Assembly (NCBI GenBank): GCA_009779915.1
Contig: WRBA01000004.1
Coordinates: 53,237 to 117,236, forward strand
DNA length: 64,000 nucleotides
Direction of reading: 5' to 3'
From: Defluviitaleaceae bacterium
GTDB taxonomy: Bacteria > Bacillota > Clostridia > Lachnospirales > UBA5962
Below the pieces are notes generated by a model. It made no database searches and was not told where the DNA came from. It saw only the letters and a list, made by a program, of their open reading frames with translations. How positions within the stretch are numbered: the stretch's first letter is position 1; each line of letters starts with the position of its first letter. The translations under genes and the position numbers were made by a program. Positions 25,342 to 33,637 of this stretch are shown piece by piece.

Positions 25342-26385
25342 ATGCCGGAAATTATTAATTTAATGAGTGACACGGTAACCCATCCAACGGAAGAAATGCG
25401 AAAAGCCATGTACGAAGCCGAGGTCGGTGATGATGTACAAAAAATGGATCCTACTATTAACAAATTGCAGGAGCTTGCTGCCGAGTTAGTTGGCATGGAG
25501 GATTCTCTTTTTGTTCCTTCAGGCACTATGGGTAATTTAATTGCTTTAATGTGTCACTGCCCTGCCGGCAAAGAAATTTTTCTTGAATCCGCAAGTCATA
25601 TTAACCTTTTAGAAGGAGGCGGTGTTGCTCGTGTTGCAGGTCTTATGCCGTACCAGATAAAAGGCCGCAATCACTGCATTTTAGAACCTGATGACATACG
25701 CGCCGCTATTCGTAAAGAAGATGTACATCACCCAACTCCGGGTATTCTTTCAATCGAAAACACACATAATGTTGGCGGCGGCACAGTACATCCCATCGAT
25801 TATTTAAAAGAATACAGAAAAATTGCAGATAATTACAACCTTAAATTCCATATGGACGGCGCAAGGGTATTTAACGCAGCCGTAAAGCTTGGAGTTGATG
25901 TTAAGGAAATAGTTAAATATACTGACAGCGTAATGTTCTGTCTGTCGAAAGGGCTAAGCTCCCCTGTAGGCTCTATGCTTTGCGGCACAAAAGAATTTAT
26001 AAAAGATGCCTTAAAAGTCCGTAAGATGCTTGGGGGCGGCTTACGTCAAGCAGGAGTTTTGGCCGCAGCCGGTATAATTTCACTAAATCAAATGACCGAG
26101 CGGCTGGATGAAGACCACAAATCCGCATATAAACTGGCTGAAGGCTTAAGCGAAATCAAAGGTATAACTATTGACCTTTCAGCTGTTCAAACTAATATAG
26201 TATTTTTAAGATTTGATGAAAAAAGCGATAAAAACGCCGTTTATTTAGGCAATGAGTTGAAAGAAAAATACGGCGTACTTTGCGGCGTAAGAAATCCGGG
26301 GCTTATCCGTATGGTTACTCACCGTCAGATTAGTGGAGAGAATATTGGTTATGTGCTGGATAGTGCAAAGAAGATAATGGGGTAA
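25342..26385 (+). CDS. ltaE: Low-specificity L-threonine aldolase
   Basis: This 347-residue PLP enzyme cleaves L-threonine or L-allo-threonine to glycine and acetaldehyde. The start 'INLMSDTVTHPTEEMRKAM' and 'VGDDVQKMDPTINKLQE' are typical of the family. 'FVPSGTMGNLIALM' binds PLP phosphate, 'FHMDGARVFNAAVKLG' holds the Asp that contacts the ring nitrogen, and the Schiff-base Lys lies in 'FCLSKGLSSPVGSML'. AAGGAGG is 7 bases before the ATG. It is monocistronic and supplies glycine or degrades threonine. A terminator follows about 140 bases downstream. Confidence 0.94.
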   Translation: MPEIINLMSDTVTHPTEEMRKAMYEAEVGDDVQKMDPTINKLQELAAELVGMEDSLFVPSGTMGNLIALMCHCPAGKEIFLESASHINLLEGGGVARVAGLMPYQIKGRNHCILEPDDIRAAIRKEDVHHPTPGILSIENTHNVGGGTVHPIDYLKEYRKIADNYNLKFHMDGARVFNAAVKLGVDVKEIVKYTDSVMFCLSKGLSSPVGSMLCGTKEFIKDALKVRKMLGGGLRQAGVLAAAGIISLNQMTERLDEDHKSAYKLAEGLSEIKGITIDLSAVQTNIVFLRFDEKSDKNAVYLGNELKEKYGVLCGVRNPGLIRMVTHRQISGENIGYVLDSAKKIMG

Positions 26386-26522
26386 AGAGGAATACCATCG
26401 ATTTTAAAAGCCGATAGATAAGCTTAGAGCCTCTATTACTTTGAAAGACGGAGCTAAGATATACGTCTGAGATTATGGGCTGAAGGATTTCAAAATATAC
26501 TTATCATAACACAATAGTATAG

Positions 26523-26561
26523 ACAAAGGGTGAATTGATGCTGTTTACCCTTTGTTTTTTA
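26523..26561 (+). terminator. Intrinsic terminator downstream of threonine aldolase
   Basis: ACAAAGGGT (26523-26531) pairs perfectly with ACCCTTTGT (26547-26555), followed by six T residues. It is 138 bases after the stop; nothing recognisable lies in between. Confidence 0.85.
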
Positions 26562-26570
26562 TTTTATACT

Positions 26571-26798
26571 TCGTCATTAGACTTGTAGCGAAATTAGATT
26601 TTTGCTCGTCATTGCGAGGAGAGCTTTAGCTCGAGGTCGCAATCTAAGACGTACTGCGTGATGAGATTGCTTCGCCTTTGGCTCGCAATGACGGCGCGAA
26701 TGATAATTTTGCTACAGCCTTAATGACGAGCAGATAAGTTAATTTCATTACAACTCTAACGACGACCAAAATTCAATTTCACTGCAACTTTAATGACA
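26571..26798. repeat. Cluster of four diverged ~25-bp repeats around a palindromic element
   Basis: The motif TCGTCATTAGACTTGTAGCGAAATTAG appears directly at 26571-26597 and, inverted and diverged, at about 26703-26729, 26739-26765 and 26771-26798 (each keeps the 'GTAnnGAAATTA' and 'TTARnnnTG' parts). Two more copies stand at 63845-63868 and 63879-63901. Between the first and second copies lies the palindrome 26607-26693. No coding sequence is seen in 26386-27193. Confidence 0.65.
26607..26693. repeat. REP-like palindrome with CGTCATTGCGAG ends
   Basis: CGTCATTGCGAG (26607-26618) is mirrored exactly by CTCGCAATGACG (26682-26693), with further pairing of GCAATCT and GAGATTGC inside. This 'CATTGCGAG...GCAATCTC' palindrome type is known from many bacterial genomes as a dispersed intergenic repeat. 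Confidence 0.75.
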
Positions 26799-26894
26799 TC
26801 ATACATACAACCCTCCATTTTTAATGTTAATAAACTATGAAGAGTAGCCAATGAACATTGCTATCCGCCCTATTTTATTGTATATTATTATATA

Positions 26895-27154
26895 TAGTAA
26901 AATAACCTCAAAACAGTAACAAAAACTTGTTATTTTTTCGTATCTTATCATCAAAGGGAGAGTGACCGCTTACGCGGTCATCGGCGCGTTGCACCGCCCG
27001 CTATGGCGGCTCAAGAACCCTGCCATACCTTCGGGCTGGTCGGTTCCTCCGGAACCTGCTCGCCCAAGCGTCCCGGGTATGCCAGGAACCCGTTTCCTCA
27101 ATCTACAAAAAAACACCTGCGTTTTTCTGTTACTATTTTGAAGTAATTTCACTA
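26895..27154. mobile_element. MITE-like element family 2, long copy (260 bp)
   Basis: The left end TAGTAAAATAACCTCAAAAC (continuing AGTAAC) is mirrored by the right end, whose complement reads TAGTGAAATTACTTCAAAAT (continuing AGTAAC). The left flank is TA; the right flank is CA, a likely one-base change. The GC-rich interior holds several hairpins (GACCGC-TTAC-GCGGTC, GGTTCC-TCC-GGAACC, CCGCC...GGCGG) and no gene. A related copy is at 33638-33797 and a mini-copy at 22030-22087. Confidence 0.7.
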
Positions 27155-27193
27155 CAAGAAACTTCCAACTATACGGAAAGGATGGATACAAGT

Positions 27194-28447
27194 ATGAAAC
27201 GAAACATAAAAACCCGCATAATTTGCCTTATTGTTGCAGGTGTTATGCTTACAGGTGCCTTAACTGTGGCGGCAATAAACGGCTCACCTTATGAAACTCT
27301 TAAAAACGCATTCTTTAACGCTCTTGCTTATGAAAACTTTACATTTGAGAGCGAAATGACAGTACTTTTTAACGGTGAAGTGCGTGAGCATGAAATAATG
27401 CGATTTGTACAAGGCACTAACAGCTTTATGGAATATGATAATAGCAACCGTTTTTCTGCGGGAAGTATGAGTAACCGCTTCCGTTTTAATTCCGGCAGTG
27501 TGGAGATTAGCCCTACATTTACAGCAAATGACGGCACCCGCTGGTACGCCGCAAGGAGCTTACACCAACATGAAAACCCAAGGGCGAGAAATTTTTGGGG
27601 CAATACAGGATTAACAAGTCAAGAGCGTAATTCTGCTCAAGTTCGCTTTATTGAGCTGTTTATCGACCTTATCGTAGGGGATTTAAGAAATAATATGCAT
27701 ATGAGCCAAAGCGGTGATGTCCGCCGTGTAAGCGGTACAATAACTCACAGTCAATTACCTGAAATTGTAAGGCTCGGCATTGAAATGGTAATTGAAGAAG
27801 AGTTAAGATGGGCAAGAAGAGACGGCAGAGAGCCTTCAAGGGAGGATTTTGCCAATCGTCATCCAATGGATATCCCTATCCAAAGCTTAACCTTTAATAG
27901 TATAAGAGGCGAAGCGGATATTGATACTGCGGGTAACCTCTTATATCTTAATGCCGGTGCTAATATTACCACTGTGGATATATTCGGTGATATTGGTATG
28001 ATTGAAATGTCAATTGTATTTCGCTATACAGATATAGGCACATCTGTGCCCGAAAACCCTGTGCCTGGCGCGTTAGAGCTTTTAACTCGTGACTTTTTTG
28101 AAAGAGAGTTTAGCAGAAGGTACGGACTTACAATCTATTTTATCCGTAATGATGACGGCAGCATCAATGCTGATAGTATAACCAGCACTTGGCCCGGCTC
28201 ACTTAATAATAACAACAGCAGCAGTAATATAGGCAGCGAGCCGCCGGAACTTGATACATTTTCGGCTGATTTTGAAGCTCTTATAGAGGAGCTTGAAGCA
28301 TTAGGGATAGATTTAGACCTTCTTCGTATTCAACTGGACGAAGTGGGTATAACTTTATATGAAATCCTTGAGCTGTATGAAATGCTGGATCCTGATACAA
28401 TAAATCTGGAAGATCTCCTTGAAATTTGGGTTGGCACATGGAGTTAA
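27194..28447 (+). CDS. Exported protein of unknown function
   Basis: This protein of about 417 residues is not recognised. It has a signal peptide (basic 'MKRNIKTRI', then 'ICLIVAGVMLTGALTVAA') and no further membrane span. The middle is rich in Asn, Arg and Glu. A low-complexity Asn/Ser linker ('NNNNSSSN') separates the last 70 residues, which are acidic and helix-like with Leu/Glu repeats ('ALIEELEALGIDLDLLRI'). An ATG at 27182 exists, but GGAAAGGA is better spaced for 27194. The next gene, an ABC exporter ATPase, overlaps its end by ten bases, so the protein may work with that exporter. Confidence 0.75.
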   Translation: MKRNIKTRIICLIVAGVMLTGALTVAAINGSPYETLKNAFFNALAYENFTFESEMTVLFNGEVREHEIMRFVQGTNSFMEYDNSNRFSAGSMSNRFRFNSGSVEISPTFTANDGTRWYAARSLHQHENPRARNFWGNTGLTSQERNSAQVRFIELFIDLIVGDLRNNMHMSQSGDVRRVSGTITHSQLPEIVRLGIEMVIEEELRWARRDGREPSREDFANRHPMDIPIQSLTFNSIRGEADIDTAGNLLYLNAGANITTVDIFGDIGMIEMSIVFRYTDIGTSVPENPVPGALELLTRDFFEREFSRRYGLTIYFIRNDDGSINADSITSTWPGSLNNNNSSSNIGSEPPELDTFSADFEALIEELEALGIDLDLLRIQLDEVGITLYEILELYEMLDPDTINLEDLLEIWVGTWS

Positions 28448-29184
28448 AAACAGAGGAAATACTTAAGCTTGAGGGCGTAACTAAGCTATACAAAAACGGT
28501 CGGGGAGTTAGGGATATTTCCTTCTCCCTAGCCCCCGGTGAAGTACTTGGACTTCTTGGACCTAACGGCTCAGGCAAAACTACAACTATGAAGGCTATAG
28601 CAGGGCTTGTCTATCCGGGTGCCGGCTCTATACAAGTATGCGGAGCGGACGCCTTAACACGCCATGAAGAGGCTATGAGCCATATTGGCGCACTTATCGA
28701 AGCCCCTGCTTTGTACGAGCATTTAACAGCTTATGAAAATCTGCGCTTAGCTGCACGCTTTTATAAAAACATAGGTTCTGAGCGTATTAGCGAAGTATTA
28801 AAAATGGTTGACATGGATTTATATAAAAATGACAAAGTACATACATTCAGCCTTGGTATGCGCCAGCGGGTAGGGCTTGCTTTGGCTCTTATAAGTGAAC
28901 CTAAGCTTCTTATATTGGACGAGCCGGCAAACGGTCTTGATATTGAAGGTATGCTTTATGTACGCGATGTTATTAAAGCCGCGTCAGATAAAGGCGCGGC
29001 TGTTTTAATATCCTCTCATTTGGCAGGTGAAATACAGCAATGTGCCAATAAGGCTGCCGTCATCCATGGCGGCAATCTCTTGGCTCTTAAAAGTATGGAC
29101 GAAATACTTGCCTCTTTTGAAAGCTTGGAGGAATTCTTTTTAAGCGAAGTTGAAAAATCCCGTAGAGGAGGCGAGGTTTCATGA
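28438..29184 (+). CDS. ABC exporter ATP-binding protein
   Basis: This ATPase of about 248 residues has a single nucleotide-binding domain. Walker A is 'LGPNGSGKTTTMKAI', the signature region reads 'FSLGMRQRVGLALALI' (S-L-G-M-R-Q, the form usual in drug and bacteriocin immunity exporters), and Walker B is 'LLILDEPANGLDIEG'. The frame opens with TTG at 28426, but ATG at 28438 is preferred. It overlaps the exported-protein gene upstream and, by four bases, the permease gene downstream. The arrangement resembles BcrA/NatA-type ABC-2 exporters; cargo unknown. Confidence 0.88.
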   Translation: MELKTEEILKLEGVTKLYKNGRGVRDISFSLAPGEVLGLLGPNGSGKTTTMKAIAGLVYPGAGSIQVCGADALTRHEEAMSHIGALIEAPALYEHLTAYENLRLAARFYKNIGSERISEVLKMVDMDLYKNDKVHTFSLGMRQRVGLALALISEPKLLILDEPANGLDIEGMLYVRDVIKAASDKGAAVLISSHLAGEIQQCANKAAVIHGGNLLALKSMDEILASFESLEEFFLSEVEKSRRGGEVS

Positions 29185-29939
29185 GCGCGTTTTCTGCCGC
29201 GTATACAGGTGAGCTATCCAAGCTCATTAAGCGCAAAAAATATATAGTATTTATCATAATAGGGCTTGTTATATGCTTGCTTTGGGCTTTAATCGGCTCT
29301 GCTTTATCCGGTCTTATAGGTCGGCATGGTGGATTTTTTATAAGCCTTGCACCTACCCCAATGGGTGCCTTGCCTTTCTTTTTGCAAGTATTAATTCCCC
29401 TTCTCATTTTTATGAGTATAACTGACCTTATTACAACAGAAGGGGCGGAGCATACTATGAAAGCTATACTTTGCCGTCCTGTGGAGCGATGGAAGCTTTA
29501 CAGCGGCAAACTGCTTGCCGTAATGACATATGTTTCAATATATTTGGCATGTGTATTTATCATTAGCACTGTCTTAAACCAATTATTAGGCCGTCCTTTA
29601 AATCTTTCGGAAATTTTTACAGCATTTATATCCTATATGCTAACTTTGCCAACTTTGGCTGTTTTAGCAACCTTTGCGGCTTTGGTGGCATTGGTGGGGC
29701 GCAGCGCAACTTTAACCATGCTGTCCCTTGTTGCTTTGTATTTGATGATGAGTATACTGCCTATAATATTTCCAATATTTGGGGAGCTTTTATTTACCTC
29801 ATACATCGGCTGGTACAGGCTTTGGATTGGAGCCCGCCCGGCTGCGCCTCGTCTTATTCATATGCTAATTATAGTAATAGGGTACGGCACGGTGTTTTTT
29901 ATAGCGGGAAGTCTTTTATTTGAACGAAAGGAATATTAA
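29181..29939 (+). CDS. ABC-2 type exporter permease
   Basis: This 252-residue membrane protein has about six transmembrane helices: residues 22-45, 60-80, then four in the C-terminal half. The segment 'DLITTEGAEHTMKAILCRP', followed by 'WKLYSGKLLAVMTYVSIYL', is typical of ABC-2 permeases near the coupling helix. It overlaps the ATPase gene by four bases and precedes the S12 hydrolase by about 18 bases. It forms one exporter with the ATPase. Substrate is not evident. Confidence 0.85.
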   Translation: MSAFSAAYTGELSKLIKRKKYIVFIIIGLVICLLWALIGSALSGLIGRHGGFFISLAPTPMGALPFFLQVLIPLLIFMSITDLITTEGAEHTMKAILCRPVERWKLYSGKLLAVMTYVSIYLACVFIISTVLNQLLGRPLNLSEIFTAFISYMLTLPTLAVLATFAALVALVGRSATLTMLSLVALYLMMSILPIIFPIFGELLFTSYIGWYRLWIGARPAAPRLIHMLIIVIGYGTVFFIAGSLLFERKEY

Positions 29940-29956
29940 ACAGGGGAGTGATTATC

Positions 29957-31393
29957 TTGGAGCAAAAACTGGAAAAAATTATTGAAAAGCTTCGCAAGGA
30001 TTTCAACGTACCTTCTATCATGGTAAGTGTTTATAAGGATGGCAAAACCTTTTTCTGCGGTGGGGGCTTAGCTGATGTGGATAATAATTATGAAGCCGCT
30101 CCTGACACAATTTACGCTATCGCCTCATCTTCAAAGGCTTTTATTGCAACAGCTCTTTGTATACTTGCTGATGAAAATAAACTAAACCTTGATGATACCG
30201 TAAAAACTCATTTACCTGACTTTGAAATGCATGATGATTATATGACAAGTCATTTGACAATCAGAGATGCCTTAGGTCATAGATCCGGTCTTGTACGCCA
30301 TGACCTTACATGGCTTAACAATCCCCATATCACTATTTACGAAGTAATAAGACGGCTTAAATACCTCCCTGTAGCTTTCCCGCCGAGAAGCAGGATGCAT
30401 TACCAAAATCATATGTTTGCCCTTGCCTCTGTACTTGTTGAGAAGGTTTCCGGCAAAAAATGGTATGATTTTGTAAAAGAACGGATACTTGACCCGCTGG
30501 GGATGACTTCAACTTATACTGGTGCTTCCCAATACCGTGATAAAAACCTTAAAACCGCTTCCGAACCTTATAGTTTCGAGGATGGCAAACTTAAAAAATT
30601 GCCATTTAACAACCTTGACAATATGGGCTGTGCCGGCTGTATGAGTTCCACTGTAAGAGATCTTGATAAATGGGCACGCCTCCAGCTTGGAAAAGGTGAA
30701 TTGGAAGGAAAAAGAATCTACTCCGAGGAAATGGCTAAAAATTTACATAACCCTCAAATGATTATAAAATCGAAGGAAATGTTCCCTTATGAATTTGATG
30801 AAATTAACTTTACAAGCTATGGGCAGGGCTGGTTTATCGAGAACTATCGAGGGCATAAGCTCGTCCACCACGGCGGGACAATAGACGGCTATAAGAGCCT
30901 TGTTGGTTTTTTACCTAAGGAGGATGTCGCCTTTTCAATACTGACAAATCTCAACCAAAACCAAACACCTATGGCTATCGGCTATACTATTTGTGATTTG
31001 GCTCTTGGGCTTTCTGAAATTGATTGGGGGACTCGTTTCCTTGATTTTGCGAACAAAGGTACGGAGGAAGCGGAAAAAGCGGCACAGGAGTTTAAAAATA
31101 AAGCCGCAAATGCCCCGCTTCCAACTCATCCATTGAAAGAATATGCGGGCACCTATGAACATAATGGTTATGGTGAGCTTAGTATTACCTTAGAAGACAA
31201 TGGGCTGCATGTTAAAATCCTTGGGGAGCGTCTTGCGATTACTCCAATGGGATATAATAATTTTTATCTTGACTTTCCAAGGCATAAAATTTGCATTCCT
31301 CTAAAGTTCGATTATGATGGTGAAGGGAAAATTTGTAAATTATTTGCCAAGTTAGAGCAAATGTGCGATATGATTGAGTTTAGGAAAGTATGA
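29957..31393 (+). CDS. Serine hydrolase of the beta-lactamase class C / S12 family, second paralogue
   Basis: This cytoplasmic serine hydrolase has about 478 residues. SxxK is SSSK within 'YAIASSSKAFIATALC', the Tyr motif is 'MHYQNHMFALASVLVE', and the third box is 'HHGGTIDGYKS'. The C-terminal domain ('YAGTYEHNGYGELSITLE') again resembles DUF3471. A GTG at 29948 is in frame, but AGGGGAG ends directly before it; TTG at 29957 is spaced correctly. It is the last gene of a four-gene unit with the exported protein and the ABC exporter. The gene at 12084-13556 is a clear paralogue of the same design. Confidence 0.85.
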   Translation: MEQKLEKIIEKLRKDFNVPSIMVSVYKDGKTFFCGGGLADVDNNYEAAPDTIYAIASSSKAFIATALCILADENKLNLDDTVKTHLPDFEMHDDYMTSHLTIRDALGHRSGLVRHDLTWLNNPHITIYEVIRRLKYLPVAFPPRSRMHYQNHMFALASVLVEKVSGKKWYDFVKERILDPLGMTSTYTGASQYRDKNLKTASEPYSFEDGKLKKLPFNNLDNMGCAGCMSSTVRDLDKWARLQLGKGELEGKRIYSEEMAKNLHNPQMIIKSKEMFPYEFDEINFTSYGQGWFIENYRGHKLVHHGGTIDGYKSLVGFLPKEDVAFSILTNLNQNQTPMAIGYTICDLALGLSEIDWGTRFLDFANKGTEEAEKAAQEFKNKAANAPLPTHPLKEYAGTYEHNGYGELSITLEDNGLHVKILGERLAITPMGYNNFYLDFPRHKICIPLKFDYDGEGKICKLFAKLEQMCDMIEFRKV

Positions 31394-31404
31394 AAAGTAA
31401 ATGA

Positions 31405-31434
31405 TTGACATTTAGACATATACTGTGGTAGTAT
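31405..31434 (+). promoter_or_regulatory. Promoter of the metY riboswitch transcript
   Basis: TTGACA (31405-31410) and TAGTAT (31429-31434), spacer 18 bases, precede the aptamer. The pair closely matches the metK riboswitch promoter at 8036-8065. Confidence 0.72.
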
Positions 31435-31456
31435 TATTAAAATAATTTAATATATA

Positions 31457-31564
31457 TCTTCATCAAGAGTTGGCTGAGGGATTTGGTCCTATGACGCCAC
31501 GGCAACCATCGCTTTGCGAAACGGTGCCACTTCCAACGGGGTTATACCCGATAGATGAGCGAGA
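31457..31564 (+). ncRNA. SAM-I (S-box) riboswitch upstream of metY
   Basis: The core is the same as in the metK copy: the stretch from CATCAAGAG to CAACCATCGC is identical base for base. P3 differs (shorter, with GCTTTGCGAAAC). P1 arms TCTTCATC and GATGAGCGAGA close it. It should repress metY when SAM is plentiful. A terminator follows at 31583. Confidence 0.95.
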
Positions 31565-31582
31565 TAAGCTTAAGTCTTTTTC

Positions 31583-31614
31583 AACTCTCTTCATCTATAT
31601 GAGGAGAGTTTTTT
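31583..31614 (+). terminator. Riboswitch-controlled terminator of metY
   Basis: AACTCTCTTCAT and ATGAGGAGAGTT form a 12-bp stem with one mismatch around CTAT, followed by a T-run. It lies 18 bases behind the aptamer. Confidence 0.9.
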
Positions 31615-31645
31615 GTATAATAAAACCTACAAGGAGGCTTTACCT

Positions 31646-32926
31646 ATGTCATTACCTAAAAATGCGAAACTTGACACGATTTTACTCCACGCCGGATATG
31701 AGGCTGACCCCACCACGGGCTCTTTATCTATCCCAATTTATCAAACCAGTGCCTATCGTTTTAAAGACACTGAGTATGCAGCAAATTTGTTCAACCTGAA
31801 AGAAAGCGGTAATATTTACACCCGCCTTATGAACCCCACTAATGATGCATTCGAAAAACGTGTTGCCGCAATGGAGGGAGGTGTTGGAGCCCTTGCTTTC
31901 GCTTCAGGTCATGGGGCTATATCCGGTGCTATTTTAAATATAGCCGGAAACGGGGATGAAATCGTAAGCTCATCTTGCCTATACGGCGGTACATATAATA
32001 TGTTTGCATATTCTCTGCCTCGTTTGGGTGTTAAGGTTAATTTCGCCGCGGACTCAACCCCTGAAGCACTCGCTAAAGCCATCACACCAAAAACAAAAGC
32101 TATTTATGTTGAAACCATAGGCAATCCTAAAATCGATGTTGCTGATATTGAAAAAATTGCCCACCTGGCTCATGAAAATGGCATTCCCCTTATAATCGAC
32201 GCTACTTTTACCCCATATATTAACCGCTCTATTGATTTTGGTGCTGATGTGATTATTCATTCAGCTACTAAATTTATATGCGGTCACGGTACAAGTATGG
32301 GAGGCATTGTTGTGGATTCGGGCAAATTTGACTATGCTAATGGCAAATTCCCACTTCTATCTGAAAAAGACCCAAGCTATCATGGACTGCGATATACCGA
32401 CCTTGGGGAAGCCGCGTTTATAACCCGCCTTAGAACACAGATTATGCGTGATTTAGGGGCTTGCCTGTCTCCATTTAACAGTTTCCTCTTCCTGCAAGGA
32501 CTTGAAACTTTGCATTTACGTATGGAGCGGCATAGCCAAAACGCAATGGCGGCTGCAAAATATTTAGAAGCTCATGATGAAGTGTCATGGGTAAGCTATC
32601 CTGGGCTTGAAAGCCACCCGGACCATAATTTAGCAAAGAAGTACTTGTCTAAAGGTTTTGGTGCAATGGTAACATTTGGTATAAAAGGCGGCTTGGAAGC
32701 AGGGCGTAAATTTATTGACGCACTTGAATTATTCTCCCACGCGGCAAATTTGGGTGATACAAAGTCCTTGGTTATTCACCCTGCAAGTACCACTCATTCA
32801 CAACTTACCTCTGAGCAGCGTAAATCCACAGGGACAACCGACGATCTTGTAAGGTTGTCCATAGGGGTTGAAGATGTAACAGATATTATTAATGATTTGG
32901 AAAACGCTTTGAAAGCTTCGAAATAG
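31646..32926 (+). CDS. metY: O-acetylhomoserine sulfhydrylase / aminocarboxypropyltransferase
   Basis: This 426-residue PLP enzyme joins O-acetylhomoserine with sulfide or a thiol to give homocysteine or methionine. The start 'KLDTILLHAGYEADPTTGSL' and 'VPIYQTSAY'-like 'SIPIYQTSAYRFKDTEYAAN' fit MetY. 'YTRLMNPTNDAFEKRVAAME' and the Schiff-base Lys region 'DVIIHSATKFICGHGTSMGG' are diagnostic. The frame opens at 31613 with TTG, but AAGGAGG precedes the ATG at 31646 correctly. It is under SAM-I riboswitch control, so methionine synthesis (metY) and use (metK) share one signal in this genome. Confidence 0.95.
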   Translation: MSLPKNAKLDTILLHAGYEADPTTGSLSIPIYQTSAYRFKDTEYAANLFNLKESGNIYTRLMNPTNDAFEKRVAAMEGGVGALAFASGHGAISGAILNIAGNGDEIVSSSCLYGGTYNMFAYSLPRLGVKVNFAADSTPEALAKAITPKTKAIYVETIGNPKIDVADIEKIAHLAHENGIPLIIDATFTPYINRSIDFGADVIIHSATKFICGHGTSMGGIVVDSGKFDYANGKFPLLSEKDPSYHGLRYTDLGEAAFITRLRTQIMRDLGACLSPFNSFLFLQGLETLHLRMERHSQNAMAAAKYLEAHDEVSWVSYPGLESHPDHNLAKKYLSKGFGAMVTFGIKGGLEAGRKFIDALELFSHAANLGDTKSLVIHPASTTHSQLTSEQRKSTGTTDDLVRLSIGVEDVTDIINDLENALKASK

Positions 32927-33013
32927 TGAACTATCCTGCCACAAGCAGCAGTGTATCGGTTTAATACCCGTGGCAAGCCAAGTTTGGTCGTTCGCTTCGC
33001 TCACTCCTTCGCG

Positions 33014-33048
33014 AAAATAAAAATGGGGCTGGATACAACCCAGCCCCA
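33014..33048 (-). terminator. Terminator of the ECF-type membrane protein gene
   Basis: GGGGCTGG (33025-33032) and CCAGCCCC (33040-33047) form a perfect 8-bp stem. On the minus strand it is followed by ATTTTTATTTT. It may also stop plus-strand transcripts from metY. Confidence 0.88.
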
Positions 33049-33058
33049 ATAAAATTTC

Positions 33059-33595
33059 CTAATCCCGCTTCTCACCAACAGCTTTTTTAAGTATCGGATA
33101 AATAACAAGTGCTATTGCCCCGCCAATTAAAGCCGTAATTAACTGAGGGAATGAGAACATTACATATATTGGTGCCTGCGGCGGCAATTCGAGAATTAAG
33201 GGAGCCACCACCATCACAATACCAACATATAAAACCGCAAATTTAGCAACAGCTCCTGCGATTACGCCTATTACCCTATATACTATATTGTCACGATTGT
33301 TTGCGATAAAATGCCAGACAACTACCAGCGCAGCATTGCCCAGCCCAATAAATGGGATTATAATAGGAAACGCCGGACCTATGCCGAAAAGGCTTGCAAA
33401 AAAAGGTGATATAATTGCCACAGCCAAGCCTGAGGGCAAACCAAACATCATAGTTGATACAAAGAGCATTAAATTAACGAGAGAGCCTGTTATAAACTGA
33501 TTGCCCATAGGCGCGGTTACAGCTTGGGAAACTATGAGGAGTGCTATCATAATACCTGTTCTTGTAATCCATAGCACTCTGTTTGAAATATTCAT
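33059..33595 (-). CDS. ECF transporter S component-like membrane protein
   Basis: This 178-residue protein has five to six predicted transmembrane helices. The N-terminal 'WITRTGIMIALLIVSQAV', followed by 'ITGSLVNLMLFVSTMMFG', and the run 'GLAVAIISPFFASLFGIGP' are like substrate-binding S components of energy-coupling-factor importers common in clostridia. No A or T component is in the window, so it would use a shared module. No riboswitch was seen in its leader; a MITE-like element lies there instead. A Crp/Fnr regulator is divergent. Substrate unknown. Confidence 0.6.
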   Translation of the reverse strand: MNISNRVLWITRTGIMIALLIVSQAVTAPMGNQFITGSLVNLMLFVSTMMFGLPSGLAVAIISPFFASLFGIGPAFPIIIPFIGLGNAALVVVWHFIANNRDNIVYRVIGVIAGAVAKFAVLYVGIVMVVAPLILELPPQAPIYVMFSFPQLITALIGGAIALVIYPILKKAVGEKRD

Positions 33596-33637
33596 AATTA
33601 TTTCCTTCTTTCATAAAAAGATGATAACTGATAACTA

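Noticed and set aside
26386..26522. Stretch between threonine aldolase and its terminator as a small gene
   Set aside because: No frame of useful length with a ribosome site; probably an untranslated 3' region or decayed sequence.
26700..26800. Regularly spaced short repeats as a possible CRISPR array
   Set aside because: Copies are in mixed orientation, diverged, and spaced by only 5-10 bases; no cas gene nearby.
26970..27191. 73-codon minus-strand frame in the GC-rich region before the exported protein
   Set aside because: It is made of the hairpins of the family 2 element and has no ribosome site.
31470..31799. 109-codon open frame across the second riboswitch
   Set aside because: It covers the S-box aptamer and terminator and runs into metY in another frame; it is a shadow frame.
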